64,000 bases of DNA from Pseudidiomarina aquimaris (GTDB taxonomy: Bacteria; Pseudomonadota; Gammaproteobacteria; Enterobacterales; Alteromonadaceae): NCBI RefSeq assembly GCF_003987395.1, contig NZ_PIPT01000004.1, positions 124,001 through 188,000 of the forward strand, given 5' to 3'. Below are positions 35,212 to 45,067 of this stretch, piece after piece; within the stretch, counting starts at the first letter, position 1, and each line of letters begins with the position of its first letter. The notes below the pieces were generated by a model. That model saw only the letters and a program-made list of their open reading frames with translations, made no database searches and had not been told where the DNA came from. The position numbers and the translations under genes are program-made.

Positions 35212-36735
35212 TTACCATTTCCTGGTGACTTCGTAGATGTCGGTGCGTCTATCTTTTAGATTTGTCACCGAACCTTCGTGATGTAAATACCGCAATTCAT
35301 CCAAGTTTAGATCAGAGAAAATCAGCTGCTCCGTATTTGGTGTTGTCTCTGCCAAAATGGCATCGTACGGAAAAGCAAAGTCAGATGGCGAGAATACCGC
35401 CGACTGAGCGTACTGCACATCTAGGCTCTCGACTTGCGGCAAGTTACCGACGCTGCCGCAGGTAACCACGTAACATTCGTTTTCGACGGCACGGGCTTGG
35501 GCACAATGACGTACGCGCAGATACGCGTTACGGGTATCGGTCCAGAACGGTACGAAGAGAATCTCTAAGCCTTCGGCCGCCATCAAGCGACCAAGCTCAG
35601 GGAACTCGACGTCATAACAAATCAAGATGCCAATTTTACCGGCGTCGGTATCGAACACCTGCACATGATTGCCACCTTCAATGACCCAGTCACGCTTTTC
35701 ATGTGGCGTTACATGAATCTTACGTTGCTCTTCAATAGTGCCATCGCGCCGGCAAAGATAGGAAACGTTGTAGATCACATCGTCTTCATCGAGCGGCATC
35801 GAACCTGTGATGATATTGATGTTGTAACTCACGGCCATCTGCGACATTTCGCGCTTGAAGCGATCGGTGTAGCCCGCTAAAAAGCGGATCGCATCTTTTT
35901 GGCGACTTTGATCGGTCAAGCCCATCAGTGGCGCGTTAAAAAATTCTGGGAATACTGCGAAATCACTTTGGTAGCTGGACATGGCATCGACGAAGTACTC
36001 AACTTGCTTAAGCATCTCTTCGACCGAATCGATTTCACGCATTTGCCACTGCACCGCGCCAATCCTCACATTGCGAATGCGACTGCCAAGAATATTATCC
36101 GAAGGCTCGTACAAGAAGTTGTTCCATTCCAGCAAAGTGGCAAAGCCGACCGAGCGTTTGTCCTCGGGCAGATACTTACCGAGCAAGCGCTTGACGGTGA
36201 AATCGTTGGCTAACTGGAACGTTAAAATGGGGTCGTAAATTTCGCGACGGTGCACGCCTTCGATGTATTGACCTGGGGTCAGCTCATCAGCATATTTGTG
36301 AAAATTAACAATACGTCCACCCGCCAGAATCGCTTTCAGATTCATCTGCCGACAGAGCTCTTTGCGCGCGTCATACAAACGGCGGCCTAAGCGAAAGCCG
36401 CGATAATCTGGGTGAATGAGGACGTCGAGACCATACAAAGCATCGCCTTTGCGGTCATTGAGTATATTTTCGCGTGCATCCATGAGGTCGTCATACGTAT
36501 GCGGGTTACTAAAACGCGCATACTTAACGCGCACGGTCAGGGCGACACCGACCATTTGGCCGTTATCTTCCAGACAAATTTGTCCTTCCGGGAATTCCTT
36601 TACTAGCTTGAGAATGGTGTGCTCTCCCCAAGCCCCGCCAATATCTGGGTAAACCTTGTCCATCAAGGCTTTTAATTGTGGGTAGTCTTCTTTGCGAATA
36701 TTACGTAACTGCAAGTGCAGATCATCAGGGCTCAT
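35212..36735 (-). CDS. GNAT acetyltransferase fused to carbon-nitrogen hydrolase
   Basis: The 507-residue protein has an N-terminal GNAT domain (about 5-210; acetyl-CoA loop HPDYRGFRLGRRLYDAR) and a C-terminal nitrilase-superfamily domain (about 225-490). The catalytic triad is visible as Glu in VFPEFFNAPL, Lys in EQRKIHVTPHEK and Cys in ILICYDVEFPELGR. Proteins with this exact two-domain layout occur widely in proteobacteria; the substrate is not known to me, though amide hydrolysis of an acylated amine is a reasonable guess. It is a single gene with the repeat at its 3' end, and divergent from the MetT candidate. Confidence 0.88.
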   Translation of the reverse strand: MSPDDLHLQLRNIRKEDYPQLKALMDKVYPDIGGAWGEHTILKLVKEFPEGQICLEDNGQMVGVALTVRVKYARFSNPHTYDDLMDARENILNDRKGDALYGLDVLIHPDYRGFRLGRRLYDARKELCRQMNLKAILAGGRIVNFHKYADELTPGQYIEGVHRREIYDPILTFQLANDFTVKRLLGKYLPEDKRSVGFATLLEWNNFLYEPSDNILGSRIRNVRIGAVQWQMREIDSVEEMLKQVEYFVDAMSSYQSDFAVFPEFFNAPLMGLTDQSRQKDAIRFLAGYTDRFKREMSQMAVSYNINIITGSMPLDEDDVIYNVSYLCRRDGTIEEQRKIHVTPHEKRDWVIEGGNHVQVFDTDAGKIGILICYDVEFPELGRLMAAEGLEILFVPFWTDTRNAYLRVRHCAQARAVENECYVVTCGSVGNLPQVESLDVQYAQSAVFSPSDFAFPYDAILAETTPNTEQLIFSDLNLDELRYLHHEGSVTNLKDRRTDIYEVTRKW

Positions 36736-36837
36736 TCGACTTCCTTTGTATTCCTTAGTACAACATGTAACTTAGTATGACGAAGTCGCGGTAATTGGCA
36801 ACAGCTAATCGGCTTTGGCTATTGCACCCGAAGTTAA

Positions 36838-36861
36838 GGATGTATACACTTCTGGACGTCC
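36838..36861 (+). promoter_or_regulatory. MetJ-like operator (three 8-bp boxes) upstream of the NhaC-family gene
   Basis: Three contiguous octamers, GGATGTAT, ACACTTCT and GGACGTCC, match the MetJ box AGACGTCT at 5, 6 and 6 of 8 positions. They lie 30 bases before the start codon. The same kind of tandem boxes precede metY and metX in this window. Confidence 0.65.
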
Positions 36862-36890
36862 AAATAAAAATGATAAAGGTTCGCTAACTT

Positions 36891-38222
36891 ATGACTGAAG
36901 CTGCTAGCGCGCGTGCGCTGCTCCCACTGGGGCTCTTTCTCGCACTCTTCGTTGGTGCCGGTATTTACTTTCAACTCACCGGCGTGGATATGGCGTTTTA
37001 CCAACTGGCGAGTCCAGTTGCGATTTTACCGGCAATTATTTTGGCGGTACTACTGAGCAAACAGGCTTTCGAAGAGCGTATTAATACCTTCGTCGCTGGG
37101 GTCGGTGACCGCAATATTGTCACCATGTGCATGATCTACTTGTTGGCAGGTGCCTTCTCGACAGTAGCCGCAGCAACGGGTGGTGTCGATGCTATGGTTG
37201 CTTTGGGTCTACACGTGATTCCGGCGAGCTTCTTGTTGCCAGGTCTATTTATTATTGCCGCGGTGGTATCTACGGCAATGGGCACCTCGATGGGAACTTT
37301 AGGTGCCTTGGCGCCGGTGGCACTGGGTCTTGGCCAAGCCTCAGGCATCGACTTGCCATTACTTGCCGGGGTACTGGTCAGTGGTGCGATGTTCGGTGAC
37401 AACTTGTCGATTATTTCCGACACCACCATTGCCGCAACGCGTACGCAAGGCTGTAACATGAGCGACAAGTTCAAAGCGAACTTAAAGATCTCGATTCCAG
37501 CGGCCATCATCACAATTCTTTGGCTGGTTAGCTACGATACCGGCGCAACACCGCCGAAAATCCCTGATGCCAACTTGTGGTTAAGTCTTCCCTACTTCTT
37601 CATTATCGTGTTGGCGGTCATGGGACTGAATGTGTTCGCAGTGCTGACACTCGGAATTATTTTGGCCGCAGCGTTTGGCATGGTCACTGTCGATTATCAA
37701 TGGGTTGCCTTCAGCCAAGATATCTACAAAGGCTTCGCCAGCATGCAAGAGATCTTCTTACTTAGCTTGTTGATTGGTGGCCTGTCAGCGCTGATTCGTC
37801 AACAAGGAGGCTTGAAGTTCCTTGCGAGCTCGGTGGGCAATGTCACCAAGCGTTTGTTCAAACATCCTCAGCAACGTGCAGCCTTTGGTGTCGCTGGCCT
37901 CACTGGGCTTACCAATTTCGCCGTTGCAAACAACACAGTCACAATTTTGCTATCCGGTGAGGTAAGTAAGCGCTTGGCGGAGGAAGGCAATCTTGCGCCG
38001 CGGCAGAGCGCCAGTTTGCTGGATATCTTTGCCTGTGTAGTTCAGGGCGCATTGCCCTATGGTGCGCAAGCACTGTTTATGGGCGCAAGCTTTGGCCTGA
38101 CGCCGATTCAGGTCAGCGTCAATACCGGCTATTGCTTCATTTTGGGCGCAGTTGCATTGGCAATGATCATTTGGCGCAAGCCGCTTGAAGGCCGTGAAAA
38201 ACTAGAGCCGAGCACCTCTTAA
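36891..38222 (+). CDS. metT: NhaC-family transporter, probable methionine transporter MetT
   Basis: A 443-residue integral membrane protein with about 11-12 helices. Family markers are [18 protein letters not shown] (about residues 135-152), [19 protein letters not shown] (about 170-188) and [16 protein letters not shown]. By fold it would be called a Na+/H+ antiporter of the NhaC group. Comparative work on methionine regulons describes a NhaC-type methionine transporter, MetT, controlled by MetJ in Shewanella/Vibrio relatives; the MetJ-like boxes at 36838-36861 make that assignment the better one. The substrate is therefore inferred from regulation. It converges on ridA with a four-base overlap of the stop codons. 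Confidence 0.75.
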   Translation: MTEAASARALLPLGLFLALFVGAGIYFQLTGVDMAFYQLASPVAILPAIILAVLLSKQAFEERINTFVAGVGDRNIVTMCMIYLLAGAFSTVAAATGGVDAMVALGLHVIPASFLLPGLFIIAAVVSTAMGTSMGTLGALAPVALGLGQASGIDLPLLAGVLVSGAMFGDNLSIISDTTIAATRTQGCNMSDKFKANLKISIPAAIITILWLVSYDTGATPPKIPDANLWLSLPYFFIIVLAVMGLNVFAVLTLGIILAAAFGMVTVDYQWVAFSQDIYKGFASMQEIFLLSLLIGGLSALIRQQGGLKFLASSVGNVTKRLFKHPQQRAAFGVAGLTGLTNFAVANNTVTILLSGEVSKRLAEEGNLAPRQSASLLDIFACVVQGALPYGAQALFMGASFGLTPIQVSVNTGYCFILGAVALAMIIWRKPLEGREKLEPSTS

Positions 38223-38233
38223 TTGGTGCTCGG
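38208..38233. terminator. Hairpin shared by the 3' ends of metT and ridA
   Basis: CCGAGCACC (38208-38216) and GGTGCTCGG (38225-38233) form a perfect 9-bp stem; the 8-base loop contains both stop codons, which overlap. The hairpin is coding on both strands, so both proteins end in similar residues (EPSTS and LPSTN). No T-tract; it may block both convergent transcripts. Confidence 0.7.
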
Positions 38234-38611
38234 TAACTCCATGACACCATCAATTTCGATTTGCGCGCCCTTCGGCAAAGCTTTCACACCGATAGCGGCG
38301 CGCGCTGGGTAAGGCGTACGGAAGAACTCGGCCATCACTTCGTTAACGATGGCGAACTGACCTAAGTCGGTTAAATAAATTTGGACTTTGACCATATCTT
38401 GCAGCTCACCGCCGGCCGCTTCACAAACGGCAGATAGGTTTTTAAATACCTGCACGGCTTGGGCGCGAAAATCTTCGCTGACAAATTCCATGGTCTCCGG
38501 AACCAACGGGATTTGCCCCGACAAATAAACAGTCGTGCCGATTTTAACGGCCTGTGAGTAGGTACCAATCGCCGCTGGTGCCTTGTCGGTACTGATAATG
38601 ACTTTTGACAT
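38219..38611 (-). CDS. ridA: RidA family enamine/imine deaminase
   Basis: RidA hydrolyses reactive 2-aminoacrylate and related imines formed by PLP enzymes, protecting them from damage. The 130-residue length is standard. Family motifs are [10 protein letters not shown] (about 17-26), [12 protein letters not shown], the catalytic Arg in [10 protein letters not shown] (about residue 105) and the terminal VEIEAI-like IEIDGVM. It starts one base after the spoT stop, so it is the last gene of the gmk-rpoZ-spoT-ridA series, an association also common in other gammaproteobacteria. Confidence 0.95.
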   Translation of the reverse strand: MSKVIISTDKAPAAIGTYSQAVKIGTTVYLSGQIPLVPETMEFVSEDFRAQAVQVFKNLSAVCEAAGGELQDMVKVQIYLTDLGQFAIVNEVMAEFFRTPYPARAAIGVKALPKGAQIEIDGVMELPSTN

Positions 38612-38612
38612 G

Positions 38613-40721
38613 TTATTTCCTTAAACGCGCGACGCGTTGTACATCTGGCATCTTGCGAATATGACGGATGACATCCGCAAGTTGTTTTCTATCATGAACG
38701 GTGAGCGCCACATCAATATAGTAAATGTTGGCGTCGACTTCTTCGGTTTTCAGGCCATGAATATTACAGCCAGTCGCCGAAATAGCAGAAGTAAGTTTCG
38801 CTAACGCGCCCTGATGGTTGACCACCTCGACCCGCACTTCGGTAACAAACTCAGCATCGGGCTTGTTGTCCCATTGCACAGGGAAGTAGCGTCCTGGTTC
38901 GTCTTCGTGACCGCGAACGTTTTTACATTCGCGACGGTGAATCACCAAGCCTTTACCTGGGCTTACATGCGCAATAATATCGTCACCTGGAATCGGTCGG
39001 CAGCACTTGGCAAAACTCACCAATAAGCCCTCGGCACCTTTGATCGCCAAACCGCGCCCATTACTTGGTTGCTCGTCTTTAAGTTGCTGCACTTCACCTA
39101 ACAAGCGCTTGGCAATCGCGACCGACATCATATTGCCGAGCCCGATTTCGCGTAATAACTGTGACTTGTCTTCTATTTTGACCTCTTCACAAACCCGCGC
39201 AAATTCTTCCGCCGAGATGTCATTGTAATTCACTGGACCCAATGCGGCGCGCAACAAACGTTCGCCTAATTGCTCGGCTTCGCGGGTTTCTTGCCCTTTG
39301 AGGTACTGACGAATCTTAGCCCGCGCTTTACCTGTGACGGCAAAGTTCAGCCATGCAATGTTAGGGCGTGAACCCGGTGCGGTCTTAATTTCGACGGTCT
39401 GCCCAGTTTCCAATGGCTTACTCAGTGAATACACCTTGTGGTTAACGCGTGCACCAATACAGGTGTTACCGATATCGGTGTGGACCGCGTAAGCAAAGTC
39501 GACCGGTGTCGCACCCTGCGGCAACTCAATAATGCGGCCTTCTGGCGTGAACACGTAAATTTCTTCTGGGAATAGCTCGGACTTCACGTTCTCGATAAAC
39601 TCAAACGCATTACCCGTGCTTTGTTGTAGCTCCAATAGGCTTTGCATCCAGCGGCGGGCGCGTACCTGCGCGGTGGTACCTGAACTTTCGTCAGTTTTAT
39701 ACAGCCAGTGCGCAGCAACCCCGCGGTCAGCCATTAGATTCATTTCTTCGGTACGGATCTGAATTTCTACCGGAATGCCGTGCGGGCCTTTCAATGAAGT
39801 ATGCAGCGACTGATAGCCATTCGATTTCGGGATCGCAATATAATCTTTAAACCGCGTTTCTATCGGCTTGTAGAGGTTATGCAGGGCACCGAGCACGCGG
39901 TAGCAAGTATCAACTTCATCTACAATCACGCGAAACGCGTAAATGTCCATCACCTGCTCAAAGTGCAACTCCTTGCTCAGCATTTTCTTATAAATGCTGT
40001 ACAAGTGCTTTTCACGTCCTATCACGCGAGCATTGATACCATGTTCATGCAGCCGCGCTTCGATCTCTTTTTGCACCCGCTCAACCAGCTCTCGGCGATT
40101 GCCACGCGCTTGCTTCACTTGCGACTCAAGTAGTTTTGCCCGCCACGGATACAAGGCAAAAAAGCCTAAGTGCTCGAGCTCGTTCTTGATGTCGTGAATA
40201 CCCAAGCGGTGGGCCAGCGGTGCATAAATCTCGAGGGTCTCGCGCGCAATGCGGCGGCGCTTATCTGGGCGCAAATGGCCGATGGTGCGCATGTTGTGCG
40301 TACGGTCGGCAAGCTTAATCAAAATCACCCGAATGTCATGCACCATCGCCATGATCATCTTGCGATAGTTTTCGGTTTGTAACTCTTCTTTGGAGTCAAA
40401 CGTAAGCTTGTCGAGCTTCGAGACACCTTCAACAAGCTCAGCAACGGTCGAGCCGAACTGCTCAGCTAAGTCTTCTTGGGTGAATTCGGTATCTTCGATA
40501 ACGTCATGCAACAGCGCCGACATGATGGTTTCATGGTCGAGACGCATGTCTGCAAGAATGCCAGCTACGGCAACAGGATGGGTAATATAAGGTTCGCCAC
40601 TACGGCGTTTTTGCGTTTTGTGTGCTTCTGCGGCCAATTTAAAGGCCGCAGCCGCACGCTGCACCTGATCAGGTGGGAGATACTCGGCTAGTTGCTGCCG
40701 GAGACCTTCAAATAAATACAC
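38613..40721 (-). CDS. spoT: SpoT, bifunctional (p)ppGpp synthetase/hydrolase
   Basis: SpoT makes and degrades the alarmone (p)ppGpp in response to starvation. The 702-residue protein is full length (E. coli 702). Domains in order: HD hydrolase (about 20-190, with HDVIEDT and its metal-binding residues), synthetase (about 230-350, with GYQSLHTSL and the RFKD motif that marks bifunctional rather than RelA-type enzymes), TGS (about 385-445, beginning with [22 protein letters not shown]), the helical and zinc-finger-like region with [12 protein letters not shown], and a C-terminal ACT domain (about 630-700). It starts 5 bases after rpoZ ends. Confidence 0.97.
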   Translation of the reverse strand: MYLFEGLRQQLAEYLPPDQVQRAAAAFKLAAEAHKTQKRRSGEPYITHPVAVAGILADMRLDHETIMSALLHDVIEDTEFTQEDLAEQFGSTVAELVEGVSKLDKLTFDSKEELQTENYRKMIMAMVHDIRVILIKLADRTHNMRTIGHLRPDKRRRIARETLEIYAPLAHRLGIHDIKNELEHLGFFALYPWRAKLLESQVKQARGNRRELVERVQKEIEARLHEHGINARVIGREKHLYSIYKKMLSKELHFEQVMDIYAFRVIVDEVDTCYRVLGALHNLYKPIETRFKDYIAIPKSNGYQSLHTSLKGPHGIPVEIQIRTEEMNLMADRGVAAHWLYKTDESSGTTAQVRARRWMQSLLELQQSTGNAFEFIENVKSELFPEEIYVFTPEGRIIELPQGATPVDFAYAVHTDIGNTCIGARVNHKVYSLSKPLETGQTVEIKTAPGSRPNIAWLNFAVTGKARAKIRQYLKGQETREAEQLGERLLRAALGPVNYNDISAEEFARVCEEVKIEDKSQLLREIGLGNMMSVAIAKRLLGEVQQLKDEQPSNGRGLAIKGAEGLLVSFAKCCRPIPGDDIIAHVSPGKGLVIHRRECKNVRGHEDEPGRYFPVQWDNKPDAEFVTEVRVEVVNHQGALAKLTSAISATGCNIHGLKTEEVDANIYYIDVALTVHDRKQLADVIRHIRKMPDVQRVARLRK

Positions 40722-40726
40722 CCGCG

Positions 40727-40999
40727 TTACTCAAGACCACGAATCGCATCTACAGCAGCAAGTTCATCAGCGTCTTGCTGAGCCATTTCAGTGCGCTCTT
40801 CAACATCCAAGCGCTCGGCGTCGATCAAGCCTTCTTCGATTTCACGCAAGGCGACCACAGTCGCTTTCTCGTTTTTCCACGGAACCAAAGCGTCTTTGCC
40901 TTGGGTGGCCAACTGACGGGCACGGCGTGAGGCGACTAATACCAAGTCAAATCGATTGCCAATACGATCAACAGCTTCTTCTACAGTTACGCGCGCCAT
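40727..40999 (-). CDS. rpoZ: RNA polymerase omega subunit
   Basis: Omega is a small RNA polymerase subunit that aids assembly and forms part of a ppGpp binding site. The 90-residue protein starts [30 protein letters not shown], the usual omega signature, and ends in an acidic tail. It sits between gmk (60 bases upstream) and spoT (5 bases downstream) as in E. coli. The pairing with spoT is functionally apt because omega helps RNA polymerase sense ppGpp. Confidence 0.97.
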   Translation of the reverse strand: MARVTVEEAVDRIGNRFDLVLVASRRARQLATQGKDALVPWKNEKATVVALREIEEGLIDAERLDVEERTEMAQQDADELAAVDAIRGLE

Positions 41000-41059
41000 A
41001 GTTACTCCAACTTAATAAAATAGATTGCAATTGCAAAATGGGTCACGAATTATACGGAT

Positions 41060-41701
41060 TTAACCAGCATTCGCCAAGAGATCTTTGAGTTTAGCCGCAT
41101 GTCGTGATTGCTGCAACGCCATTCTCTGGCGTCGTGCCAACACTATGTGCTCAAAATTGGCCAAACTTTCATTGAAATCATCATTCACTAGCAAATAGTC
41201 AAACTCGTGGTAATGGGACATTTCCGCTTGCGCCTTGGCCATCCGCCCAGCAATGACTTCGTCGCTATCTTGGCCGCGGCTGCGCAGGCGTTGTTCAAGA
41301 GTTTCCAGGCTTGGCGGCACGATGAAAATGGACTGAGCTTGCGGATAAGCTTCGCGTACTTGTCGTGCACCCTGCCAATCAATGTCTAAAAAAACATCAA
41401 TGCCTTGTTGCAAGGTCTCTTCAATCACTAGGCGTGACGTGCCATAGTAGTTATCGAAGACTTTGGCCCATTCGTAAAAGGCATTTTCTTCGATCTTGCG
41501 CTGGAACGTTTCAACATCTAAAAAGTGATAGTGCACACCATCGACCTCACCAGGGCGCGGCGCTCGCGTGGTGCACGAAACCGAGACTTGCATGCTGCCA
41601 TCATTGTGGCGCTCGAGCAAAGCACGGATTAAACTGGATTTACCTGCACCACTTGGTGCAGCAACAATAAATAAATTTCCGTCAGCGGTGGATGTCGTCA
41701 T
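41060..41701 (-). CDS. gmk: Guanylate kinase
   Basis: Gmk phosphorylates GMP to GDP. I set the start at ATG 41701, giving 213 residues and the sequence [20 protein letters not shown]; the in-frame upstream ATG at 41776 would add 25 residues that do not fit the family. Motifs: P-loop APSGAGKSS (about 14-22), [16 protein letters not shown] (GMP binding) and [11 protein letters not shown]. It heads the gmk-rpoZ-spoT-ridA series and is divergent from lemA, 86 bases apart. Confidence 0.96.
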   Translation of the reverse strand: MTTSTADGNLFIVAAPSGAGKSSLIRALLERHNDGSMQVSVSCTTRAPRPGEVDGVHYHFLDVETFQRKIEENAFYEWAKVFDNYYGTSRLVIEETLQQGIDVFLDIDWQGARQVREAYPQAQSIFIVPPSLETLEQRLRSRGQDSDEVIAGRMAKAQAEMSHYHEFDYLLVNDDFNESLANFEHIVLARRQRMALQQSRHAAKLKDLLANAG

Positions 41702-41787
41702 GGCTTCTAAAAATCGCTTGCGAATGACGGCAAAGCATAGCATGTTGCTGATAAGCGTGCGACATCTTAACAACAAGGAAAACCGAC

Positions 41788-42381
41788 ATGAGTACAGGTT
41801 GGATTATTATCATCATCGCCGTCGTCTTGTTTGTGTATTTGATCAGCATTTACAACAAACTTGTACGTCTAAAAAACCAATTCGAAAATGCGTTTGCGCA
41901 AATCGAAGTGCAACTTAAACGTCGTTATGACCTGATTCCTAATTTGGTTGAAACCGCAAAAGCCTATTTGAAACACGAAAGTGAAACCCTTGAAGCGGTA
42001 ACCCAAGCGCGTAATCAGGCTGCAGCCGCGTTGCCCAAAGCCGCACAAGATCCACGTAATGCCAACGCCATGCATGAATTAGGCGGAGCCGAAAGTGCAT
42101 TAGGTAGCGCTTTAGGTCGTTTGAATGTGGTGATGGAAGCGTACCCAGAGCTGAAAGCTAACGAAAACATGATGCAAGTGTCGGAAGAATTGACCAGCAC
42201 TGAGAACCGTGTGGCGTTTGCCCGCCAAGCGTTTAACGATGCGGTGATGAGCTACAACACTTATCGTCAGTCATTCCCGCCGGTCGCTTTTGCGAGCTTC
42301 TTTGGTCACGGTAAAGACGCCAGCTTGCTAGAGTTCGCGGATAGTGCCGAGATTCAAGCCGCACCTAAAGTTAACTTTTAA
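41788..42381 (+). CDS. lemA: LemA family membrane protein
   Basis: The 197-residue protein has one N-terminal transmembrane helix (about residues 4-22, outside-facing N-terminus) followed by a long helical domain. The LemA signature is plain: [31 protein letters not shown] (about 27-57) and [20 protein letters not shown] (about 150-170). LemA proteins are widespread; their role is unclear, but they often sit next to M48 proteases or TPM-domain proteins. Here an M48 protease follows after 11 bases, so the two form an operon. An AAGGAAAACC ribosome site precedes ATG 41788. Confidence 0.92.
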   Translation: MSTGWIIIIIAVVLFVYLISIYNKLVRLKNQFENAFAQIEVQLKRRYDLIPNLVETAKAYLKHESETLEAVTQARNQAAAALPKAAQDPRNANAMHELGGAESALGSALGRLNVVMEAYPELKANENMMQVSEELTSTENRVAFARQAFNDAVMSYNTYRQSFPPVAFASFFGHGKDASLLEFADSAEIQAAPKVNF

Positions 42382-42392
42382 GTCGTATTAGA

Positions 42393-44027
42393 ATGGTTAA
42401 TTTCTTTGAACATCAACAGCAGGCCCGACGTAATACGGGTCTGCTCGTCCTGCTATTTTTTCTTGCCTTCGGCCTGATTATTGCTGCCGTAACGTTAGTC
42501 GTGGCTTTTATTGCTGGGGCAGTACAAACCGATGGCAACGGTGGCTATCAACTGAGTATCGAACCGTTTTTGTGGGTGAGCTTGGCAGTGGGTGGCGGTA
42601 TTCTGCTGGTCATGCTGTTTAAGTGGCTGCAATTAAAAGCTGGCGGTAAGGTCATTGCCGAATATCTCGGCGGAGAGCTGGTCTCGCCTGATACCCAAGA
42701 CGCCGTTGAGCGCCGTGTACTGAATGTCGTCGAAGAAATGGCAATTGCCGCCAATATGCCCGTTCCTGCGGTGTATATCTTGCCCCACGAGAGCAACATT
42801 AATGCCTTTGCAGCTGGGTATGACACCCGTGATGCCGTTATCGGCCTCACCCGCGGCTCCGTCGAAGCTTTCTCACGCGAGCAGTTACAAGGCGTTGTCG
42901 CCCACGAGTTCAGCCACATTCTAAACGGTGACATGCGCTTGAATATTCGCTTAATTGCGGCACTCGCAGGGATTCTTGCAGTGGCTCACTTAGGCCGTAT
43001 TTTGTTGTACTCCGGTGGCCGCAGTCGTGGTCGAAACAACAAGAATGCGCTACCTCTGGTTGGCATTGGCCTAATGATTGTTGGTGGAATCGGTGTGCTG
43101 TTTGGCAACTTGATAAAAGCAGCCGTGAGTCGCCAGCGCGAGTTCCTGGCCGATGCTGCAGCAGTGCAATTCACGCGTAACCCAGAAGCGCTTTCGGGTG
43201 CGTTGAAGCAAATCGGTGCACGCCAGTACGGTAGCCGTCTGGTCAGCAAAAACGCTGATGAAGCGGCGCATTTATTTTTTGGTGAAGCGCTCAAACACTG
43301 GTTTGGCATGATGGCGACCCACCCGCCGCTCGAAAAGCGCATCAAACGCATCGAGCCGCACTGGAACGGGCGCTATCCAGAGCCACGTAAAGCCCGCAGT
43401 CGCTCTGAAAAAGAACATGTTGAGGCTCAGCCTAAGCCTTCGGCACTGAATAAGTTGGCGATGCTAGCACTCCCTGCAGTGCTGCTTGAACAGGCACATA
43501 GCCCCCAACAGGCACCAAAACTGGTGCACGACTTGGTGCTGAGCGAACTGCTTGGTGAGCCTAACGAGGTTCTGAAAGGGTTAAATCCGGCCCAGCAATT
43601 GGCATTGGTTGAGCTGGCAGTACCTGCCTTAAGGCAAGCCTCTGAATCACAACGCTTAAACCTGCTGAAAGACTTGCAAGCAATGGCGCAGAGCCAAGAT
43701 CTCTTCCATTGGGGTCTGTACCAGCTGCTCGCCCGGCAACTCCTACCGAAAGGTAAATTCAAAGACACCCTCGATAATCAAAAAGCTTTGGATGTAACGA
43801 TCACAGCTTTGGAACGCACTGATGCAGGGCAAGATGTTGACCGTGAAACACTCAGCAAAGCCCTAAATACGTGCCGTGGTTGGGCGCCCAAAGCCAAGGA
43901 AACGCTCATTGAGAAATGGCTGATGACCGTACGTAAAGATAATGTCGTGTCACCAGCGGAGCGTCAGCTATTGGCAATTTTGTGTGCCTGTATCGAGGTG
44001 CCCATCCCCGATGAGATGCTGCAATAG
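42393..44027 (+). CDS. M48 family membrane metalloprotease with C-terminal extension
   Basis: An integral membrane zinc protease of the HtpX/M48 family, 544 residues long. Hydrophobic helices lie at about 20-45, 65-85, 190-210 and 222-245. The catalytic site is VVAHEFSHILNGDMRLN (HEFSH near residue 170), with the third ligand in SRQREFLADAAAVQF and the family ending TRNPEALSGALKQIG. HtpX proper ends near 290 residues; here about 220 more follow, including a hydrophobic, helical stretch and a domain with DNVVSPAERQLLAILCACI. The extension is known for LemA-associated M48 proteins. A role in membrane protein quality control is inferred. Confidence 0.9.
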   Translation: MVNFFEHQQQARRNTGLLVLLFFLAFGLIIAAVTLVVAFIAGAVQTDGNGGYQLSIEPFLWVSLAVGGGILLVMLFKWLQLKAGGKVIAEYLGGELVSPDTQDAVERRVLNVVEEMAIAANMPVPAVYILPHESNINAFAAGYDTRDAVIGLTRGSVEAFSREQLQGVVAHEFSHILNGDMRLNIRLIAALAGILAVAHLGRILLYSGGRSRGRNNKNALPLVGIGLMIVGGIGVLFGNLIKAAVSRQREFLADAAAVQFTRNPEALSGALKQIGARQYGSRLVSKNADEAAHLFFGEALKHWFGMMATHPPLEKRIKRIEPHWNGRYPEPRKARSRSEKEHVEAQPKPSALNKLAMLALPAVLLEQAHSPQQAPKLVHDLVLSELLGEPNEVLKGLNPAQQLALVELAVPALRQASESQRLNLLKDLQAMAQSQDLFHWGLYQLLARQLLPKGKFKDTLDNQKALDVTITALERTDAGQDVDRETLSKALNTCRGWAPKAKETLIEKWLMTVRKDNVVSPAERQLLAILCACIEVPIPDEMLQ

Positions 44028-44037
44028 CCGTTATTGC
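44021..44037. terminator. Short palindrome over the M48 and hydrolase stop codons
   Basis: GCAATA (44021-44026) and TATTGC (44032-44037) flank a 5-base loop; the TAG stop of the protease gene and the TAA stop of the convergent hydrolase lie inside it. The stem is short and has no T-tract, so terminator activity is uncertain. Confidence 0.4.
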
Positions 44038-45023
44038 GCGGTGAGCCAAGCGCTAATGTGCTGGTGCAGCTCATTATCCACAATGCCCACGGTGATGTGA
44101 TGGCGCCCCGGCGCCATTACCAACGTACGCTCTGCTGACTCTAATGGCAGGTAGCGTTCATAGGGCGCAACGGTATCCATGTCGCTGGCGATTATTAATG
44201 TCGGCAAAGCAAGCTGCGGCAGAAGCTGTTTTAAGTCGGTATCGGCAAGCTCGATATCCTGGCGCTGCATTGCACCAATCACGCCTTCGCGCACCGATGC
44301 AACCGGCATAAGTTTACTTAATTGCGGGTACCAAGCTTCGAGCATCGCATTGGTTGCCTCATCCATAGGCGCCATCGGCGCAAACAGAATTAAGCCGTCG
44401 ACGTCGTCTCGTTGCTTAGCCACATGCGCCGCAGCGACAGTGCCCATCGACAAACCAGCGAGGTATAAGGGCTTCGGCATCTCGCGTTGCGGTAAGCTGT
44501 CCAATAAAGCCGTGATCAGCTCAGCGTCACGCACGCCAAAACCCATTTGGTCCACGGTTGACTGTCCATGCCCCAACAAATCCGGCACCACCACGTGATA
44601 ACCAAGAAACATGAAATAGGCTGCGTTAATCGCCATGGTCGATTTATTGCCACCGTAGCCATGCAGCAGCACCACGGTACCGCGCTGCGGATTAACCTCT
44701 TCACGTTTTAAATTCAGTTGGTACTCTTCAATGCCATCGCCAACGTCAAAGGCGAAATCAAAGTCAAACTTCGCAACATCATCTTGCGCATCTTGGCCCA
44801 ACAAATGATAGGGCTTACCGTACAGATACCCGGTGCAACCACCGAGAAAGGGCAGGCAAAACTCGCGGGTCGTCAGTTTTAAATTGCGCAGCGAAGCTTC
44901 CGTGTCGCCTTCATTTGAAAACCCTGACGGGCGCATCGACAAACTTTCTTCGACCACCGCCGCACAACTGATAAGTAAGGTGCTCACCAAGGCAAGCACC
45001 ACCCATTGTAAACCTCTTTGCAT
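44031..45023 (-). CDS. Alpha/beta-hydrolase lipoprotein
   Basis: A 330-residue protein with a lipoprotein signal (lipobox LISC, Cys20) and an alpha/beta hydrolase fold. Visible features: VVLLHGYGGNKSTMAINAAYF (oxyanion HGYGG), VVPDLLGHGQS, the nucleophile elbow LAGLSMGTVAA, the acid in IIASDMDTVAPYERY and the catalytic His in GRHHITVGI. Two extra cysteines in CLPFLGGCTGYLYG near residues 56-64 could form a disulfide, which fits a periplasmic location. Substrate is unknown; lysophospholipase- or esterase-like activity is likely. It is a single gene converging on the protease gene. Confidence 0.8.
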   Translation of the reverse strand: MQRGLQWVVLALVSTLLISCAAVVEESLSMRPSGFSNEGDTEASLRNLKLTTREFCLPFLGGCTGYLYGKPYHLLGQDAQDDVAKFDFDFAFDVGDGIEEYQLNLKREEVNPQRGTVVLLHGYGGNKSTMAINAAYFMFLGYHVVVPDLLGHGQSTVDQMGFGVRDAELITALLDSLPQREMPKPLYLAGLSMGTVAAAHVAKQRDDVDGLILFAPMAPMDEATNAMLEAWYPQLSKLMPVASVREGVIGAMQRQDIELADTDLKQLLPQLALPTLIIASDMDTVAPYERYLPLESAERTLVMAPGRHHITVGIVDNELHQHISAWLTAQ

Positions 45024-45067
45024 GTTTCTATCTCAGGCTAACGTCAAAGAGGCTCACTATACCTAAT

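Noticed and set aside
36891-38222. Plain Na+/H+ antiporter annotation
   Set aside because: The fold fits, but MetJ-like boxes upstream favour a methionine transporter; kept as the alternative.
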